From contig CAJTYM010000053.1 in NCBI GenBank assembly GCA_910583835.1, positions 1-25,202 on the forward strand: a stretch of 25,202 bases of DNA. Reading direction: 5' to 3'. This DNA is from an uncultured Lachnospiraceae bacterium. GTDB lineage: Bacteria > Bacillota > Clostridia > Lachnospirales > Lachnospiraceae. Positions within the stretch are counted from its first letter, which is position 1, and the number at the start of each line of letters is the position of its first letter. A model generated the notes under the pieces. It was not told where the DNA came from. It did no database searches and saw only the letters and a list, made by a program, of their open reading frames with translations. Made by a program: the position numbers and the translations under genes. Shown piece by piece: positions 22,500 through 25,202 of this stretch.

Positions 22500-23072
22500 A
22501 TGGAAAAAGCAAATTTAACAGCAGCAGAAGCACTTGAGAAATTAAAAGAAGGCAATCAGCGCTATCTGGAGGCAAAGACAAATCCGGGTGATGTTTCTCC
22601 TATGATTAGGAAAAAGACATGCGAGGAAGGTCAGCTGCCTTACGCGATAGTAATCACATGCTCCGATTCCAGAGTTATCCCGGAAAGTATTTTCTCAGCA
22701 GGTATCGGCGAATTATTCGTGATTCGTGTGGCGGGCAATGTCATTGATAACCATCAGCTTGGCAGTATCGAGTATGCAGCCGGTCATCTGAAAAGCGCGC
22801 TGGTCGTAGTATTGGGACACAGCCATTGCGGTGCGGTAGGCGCAGCAATAGGCAGTGAGCCGAGCGGTTTTGTGAAGACCATCACAGACGAAATCCGCAA
22901 AGCAATCGGCGATGAGAAAGACGAGACACGTGCAAGCTGCTTAAATGTAAAGCAGAGTGTTTCTGTCATTGAGCAGAGCCTTACGGTTCCGGAATTAGAG
23001 GCACAGGGCGGCATGAAGGTATGCGGCGCGTTCTATCATATTGACAGCGGTAAGGTTGAGTTTTTAGACTAA
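22500..23072 (+). CDS. Beta-class carbonic anhydrase
   Basis: Zinc enzyme interconverting CO2 and bicarbonate, which feeds acetyl-CoA carboxylase and other carboxylases. The 190-residue protein has the beta-class pattern: Cys54 with the Asp56-Arg58 dyad in ITCSDSRV, and His107 and Cys110 in GHSHCGAV. The ATG at 22500 follows GGAGG (TGGAGGAAATAGAAGT) and starts MEKANLTAAEALEKLKEGNQ; the upstream in-frame start at 22293 adds a tail rich in cysteine that is not family-like. It is monocistronic, followed by a terminator. Confidence 0.93.
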   Translation: MEKANLTAAEALEKLKEGNQRYLEAKTNPGDVSPMIRKKTCEEGQLPYAIVITCSDSRVIPESIFSAGIGELFVIRVAGNVIDNHQLGSIEYAAGHLKSALVVVLGHSHCGAVGAAIGSEPSGFVKTITDEIRKAIGDEKDETRASCLNVKQSVSVIEQSLTVPELEAQGGMKVCGAFYHIDSGKVEFLD

Positions 23073-23093
23073 ATCACATGATACATACTTAAG

Positions 23094-23126
23094 AAAGAAC
23101 GGAAGGGGTTACCCATCCGTTCTTTT
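23094..23126. terminator. Bidirectional terminator shared by carbonic anhydrase and nagA
   Basis: AAAGAACGGA (23094-23103) pairs with TCCGTTCTTT (23116-23125), 10 bp with a 12-nt loop. The hairpin overlaps the last codons and stop of nagA (23109-23125). It lies 21 nt after the carbonic anhydrase stop, so it can end transcription from both sides. Confidence 0.8.
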
Positions 23127-24254
23127 GATTTTGCTGCCATCCTTGTATACGCCAACCAGGTTGAGGTCTTTGTCCAGCAGCAGGAAATCTGCTGCCTTTC
23201 CCGGCGTCAGGCTTCCGTAACGGTTTTCTGCGCCGATGGAACGCGCCGGATTAATGGTAGCGCATTGTACGGCTTGTTCCAGGGGAATGCCCATCGATAC
23301 CGCGCAGCGCATACAGTCATAAAGATTGGTGACGGAACCGGCAAGCGTGCCGTCCGCCAGGGTGGCATGTCTGCCAGAAACCTGCACATCAAGCCCGCCC
23401 AACGTATATGCGCCATCGGACAACCCGGTCGCGCGCATACTGTCGCTAATGAGGACAATGCGCTCACTGCCGAACATGGCAAAAACTGCCCGGATAACCG
23501 GAGGGGCAATGTGCACGCCATCGCAGATGATTTCCACAAAGCATCCGGGGGTATCGAAAGCAGCGCCGATAACGCCGGGAGCGCGGTGCGTAAATGCGGG
23601 CATGGCATTAAACAGGTGGGTCACATGGTCTGCGCCGGAGTCAAAGGCTTTCTTTGCCGTATCATAATCGCTTTCGGTATGCCCGATGGAAATAGAAATA
23701 TCTTTGAGCTCGGAGTGTTTGACCTCATGAATAAAGTCCATAGCGCCCGCAGTCTCCGGTGCCAAAGTCACGAGTTTCACCAAACCACCGGCAGTTTCCT
23801 GCAGCTGTTTCAGCAAGTCGAAATCAGCCTGGCGGATAAAATCGGGATTTTGCGCGCCGCGTTTGGCATTGCAGATAAAAGGGCCTTCCAGGTTGATGCC
23901 CACCAGCCGGGCGCTGTCCGCGAGATTTTTCTTGGAATAATTGCGCCCGCATTCACAGATAGACTGCAGCGTTTCCGGCGACAATGTCATGGAAGCCGGG
24001 CAGATGGAAGTGATGCCCTGCGATAACTGGTATTCGGCAATGGCAGTTAAGCCCTCCGGTGCGGCATCGCTGAAATCATGTCCTGCGCAGCCGTGAAAAT
24101 GGATGTCGATAAGACCTGGGATTACATAGCAGCCGTCGGCATCCAGAACGGTATCTTCGGAGGTGGACAGGGAAAACCGGCCTTCCTCTGTAAAGAGAGA
24201 TTCTTTGACAAAGCCTTTTCCATCATGAAAGACAAGTCCGTTGATAATTTTCAA
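23109..24254 (-). CDS. nagA: N-acetylglucosamine-6-phosphate deacetylase
   Basis: Removes acetate from GlcNAc-6-P, giving GlcN-6-P for NagB in amino-sugar catabolism and cell-wall recycling. The 381-residue amidohydrolase shows the metal-binding HxH at 52-54 (IDIHFHG), Glu123 in NLEGPF, His192 in IGHTESD, His213 in HVTHLFNAM, and the catalytic Asp271 in ISDSMRATGLSDG. The start is TTG at 24254, supported by AAGGGG 7 nt upstream; no in-frame ATG fits. It lies downstream of nagB on the same strand, separated by a terminator and an inverted repeat, so its expression may be set apart from nagB. Confidence 0.93.
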   Translation of the reverse strand: MKIINGLVFHDGKGFVKESLFTEEGRFSLSTSEDTVLDADGCYVIPGLIDIHFHGCAGHDFSDAAPEGLTAIAEYQLSQGITSICPASMTLSPETLQSICECGRNYSKKNLADSARLVGINLEGPFICNAKRGAQNPDFIRQADFDLLKQLQETAGGLVKLVTLAPETAGAMDFIHEVKHSELKDISISIGHTESDYDTAKKAFDSGADHVTHLFNAMPAFTHRAPGVIGAAFDTPGCFVEIICDGVHIAPPVIRAVFAMFGSERIVLISDSMRATGLSDGAYTLGGLDVQVSGRHATLADGTLAGSVTNLYDCMRCAVSMGIPLEQAVQCATINPARSIGAENRYGSLTPGKAADFLLLDKDLNLVGVYKDGSKIKRTDG

Positions 24255-24275
24255 TTGATTACCCCTTTCTTACTA

Positions 24276-24357
24276 AATAGGATTACAATGACAAAAGGAT
24301 ATTTTTAGTATCTACTGGCAATTTCAATATTTTTTCCTTTTGCCCCTTAATCCTATT
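24276..24357. repeat. Long imperfect inverted repeat in the nagA leader
   Basis: AATAGGATTA (24276-24285) and its exact complement TAATCCTATT (24348-24357) form outer arms. Beyond a 5-6-nt gap each arm continues with CAAAAGGA and TCCTTTTG, so the paired part runs to about 24299 and from about 24333. The repeat lies between the nagB terminator and the nagA start, 22 nt from the TTG, a plausible operator pair or leader structure. No good nagA promoter is visible there. Confidence 0.5.
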
Positions 24358-24389
24358 AAAAAGTCCAGCCATTATATTATGGCTGGACT
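24358..24389 (-). terminator. Intrinsic terminator after nagB
   Basis: Perfect 11-bp stem, AGTCCAGCCAT (24362-24372) with ATGGCTGGACT (24379-24389), loop TATATT, followed by TTTTTAAT on the minus strand. It starts 9 nt after the nagB stop. Confidence 0.88.
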
Positions 24390-24397
24390 GTCAATTT

Positions 24398-25129
24398 TTA
24401 TAAGTTACAAAGGCTCAATGCTTCTTCATCGGCAACAAGCGTTACATCCGGGTGCATCTGCAGGATGGAAGCCGGAACCTGCGGCGTGACGGGACCAAAG
24501 AAAGCTTTGTGCACGATATCCGCTTTGCCCTTGCCGTTGACGATAATGAGGATTTTCTTAGCCATCATGATGGACTTGATGCCCATGGTACATGCCTTGG
24601 TGGGCACATCCTCCAGTTTCTCGAAAAACCGTGAATTTGCCTGAATCGTGCTCTCGGTCAGTTCCACGCAGTGGGTATGCTGTTCAAAGGCAGTGCCGGG
24701 CTCGTTGAAGCCGATGTGCCCATTATTGCCAAGCCCCAGAAGCTGCAGGTCAATGCCGCCCAATGATTGGATAATCTGCTCATATTCCGCACATGCCTGT
24801 TCAGCGTTTGCCGCTGTGCCGTCCGGTACATGGGTGTTCTCCGGCACGATGTTAATATGGCTAAAAAGGTTCTCGTTCATGAAATAGTAGTAACTCTGTG
24901 GATTGTCATGCGTAAGCCCCAGGTATTCGTCAAGGTTGACGGATTTAATCTGGGAAAAATCAAGGTCTCCCAGCTGATACCGTTTCACGAGTTCAGAATA
25001 AAGCCCTAAAGGTGAGGAGCCGGTCGCCAGACCCAATACGGAGCTGGGTTTGAGGATAACCTGGGCAGAAATGATATTGGCTGCCTTGCGGCTCATGTCA
25101 TTATAATCATTCGCTTTGATAATGTTCAT
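24398..25129 (-). CDS. nagB: Glucosamine-6-phosphate deaminase
   Basis: Converts GlcN-6-P to fructose-6-P and ammonia. The 243-residue protein has LATGSSPLGLY at 34-44, the catalytic Asp67-Glu68 pair in NLDEYLG, GNNGHIGFNEP at 134-144 with His138, and a C-terminal domain typical of the family. Length matches the compact Gram-positive NagB. The ATG has AGGAAAGG upstream and is 19 nt from the 3' end of the tRNA-Ser gene on the same strand, leaving no room for a separate promoter in between. A terminator directly follows the stop. Confidence 0.94.
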   Translation of the reverse strand: MNIIKANDYNDMSRKAANIISAQVILKPSSVLGLATGSSPLGLYSELVKRYQLGDLDFSQIKSVNLDEYLGLTHDNPQSYYYFMNENLFSHINIVPENTHVPDGTAANAEQACAEYEQIIQSLGGIDLQLLGLGNNGHIGFNEPGTAFEQHTHCVELTESTIQANSRFFEKLEDVPTKACTMGIKSIMMAKKILIIVNGKGKADIVHKAFFGPVTPQVPASILQMHPDVTLVADEEALSLCNL

Positions 25130-25148
25130 AAGTTCGCCTTTCCTAAGA

Positions 25149-25202
25149 CGGAGGAGGGGGGATTTGAACCCCCGCGCCGGGACTACCGACCTACTGGTGT
25201 TC
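25149..25202 (-). tRNA. tRNA-Ser, 3' part only (cut by window edge)
   Basis: Read on the minus strand, the 54 nt hold the 3' side of an anticodon stem (ACCAG, preceded by GAAC), a long variable arm with stem GTCGG/CCGGC, a T arm GGGGG-TTCAAAT-CCCCC, acceptor strand CTCCTCC and discriminator G. The long variable arm plus G discriminator points to serine; GA at positions 35-36 indicates an NGA anticodon, whose first base is outside the window. CCA is not encoded. The acceptor strand ends 19 nt before the nagB ATG. Confidence 0.85.

Noticed and set aside
25149..25202. tRNA-Leu or tRNA-Sec
   Set aside because: Discriminator G argues against Leu; the anticodon-loop end GAAC fits NGA and not the UCA loop of Sec. 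Certainty needs the missing 5' half.

Overview
The window looks like a chromosome segment from an anaerobic, low-to-mid GC Clostridia, most likely a Lachnospiraceae gut bacterium. The basis is a FabK-type fatty-acid synthesis cluster with a stand-alone AccA/AccD pair, a reverse rubrerythrin next to PerR, a long Gram-positive SRP RNA beside tadA, a PAS regulator with a SARP-like DNA-binding end, and strong GGAGG ribosome binding sites throughout. Species cannot be fixed from the sequence alone.

Region 1 (about 1-9962, + strand) is a type II fatty-acid synthesis operon: acpP, fabK, fabD, fabG, fabF, accB, fabZ, accC, accD, accA, then an AMP-forming acyl-CoA ligase 2 nt behind accA. Most genes overlap or are separated by a few bases; the only real gaps are accC-accD (90 nt) and accD-accA (75 nt). 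AccABCD makes malonyl-CoA, FabD loads malonate on ACP, FabF condenses, FabG, FabZ and FabK complete each cycle. fabH and the usual lipid repressor are not in the window. Just downstream (10034-12037) lies a PAS-repeat regulator with its own putative promoter.

Region 2 (12159-17412) is accessory: an alpha/beta hydrolase convergent with a MATE transporter, then the most notable system of the window, a type III toxin-antitoxin locus. It has three contiguous 38-nt repeats (ToxI-type antitoxin RNA), an attenuating terminator, and a ToxN/AbiQ-family endoribonuclease. After it comes a flagellin-cap-like protein with a duplicated module, preceded by a textbook SigD (sigma-28) promoter, then a GrpB/UPF0157 protein.

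Region 3 (17551-19548, - strand) is peroxide defence and housekeeping: reverse rubrerythrin and perR, each with a copy of the same palindromic operator; SRP RNA with a strong promoter, whose terminator hairpin also holds the perR -35 box; and tadA.

Region 4 (19693-25202) has a GNAT acetyltransferase, an unrecognised two-domain protein with a long low-complexity linker, a small lipoprotein, a beta-carbonic anhydrase, and the amino-sugar genes nagA and nagB (- strand). nagB starts 19 nt after the 3' end of a tRNA-Ser that is cut by the window edge.
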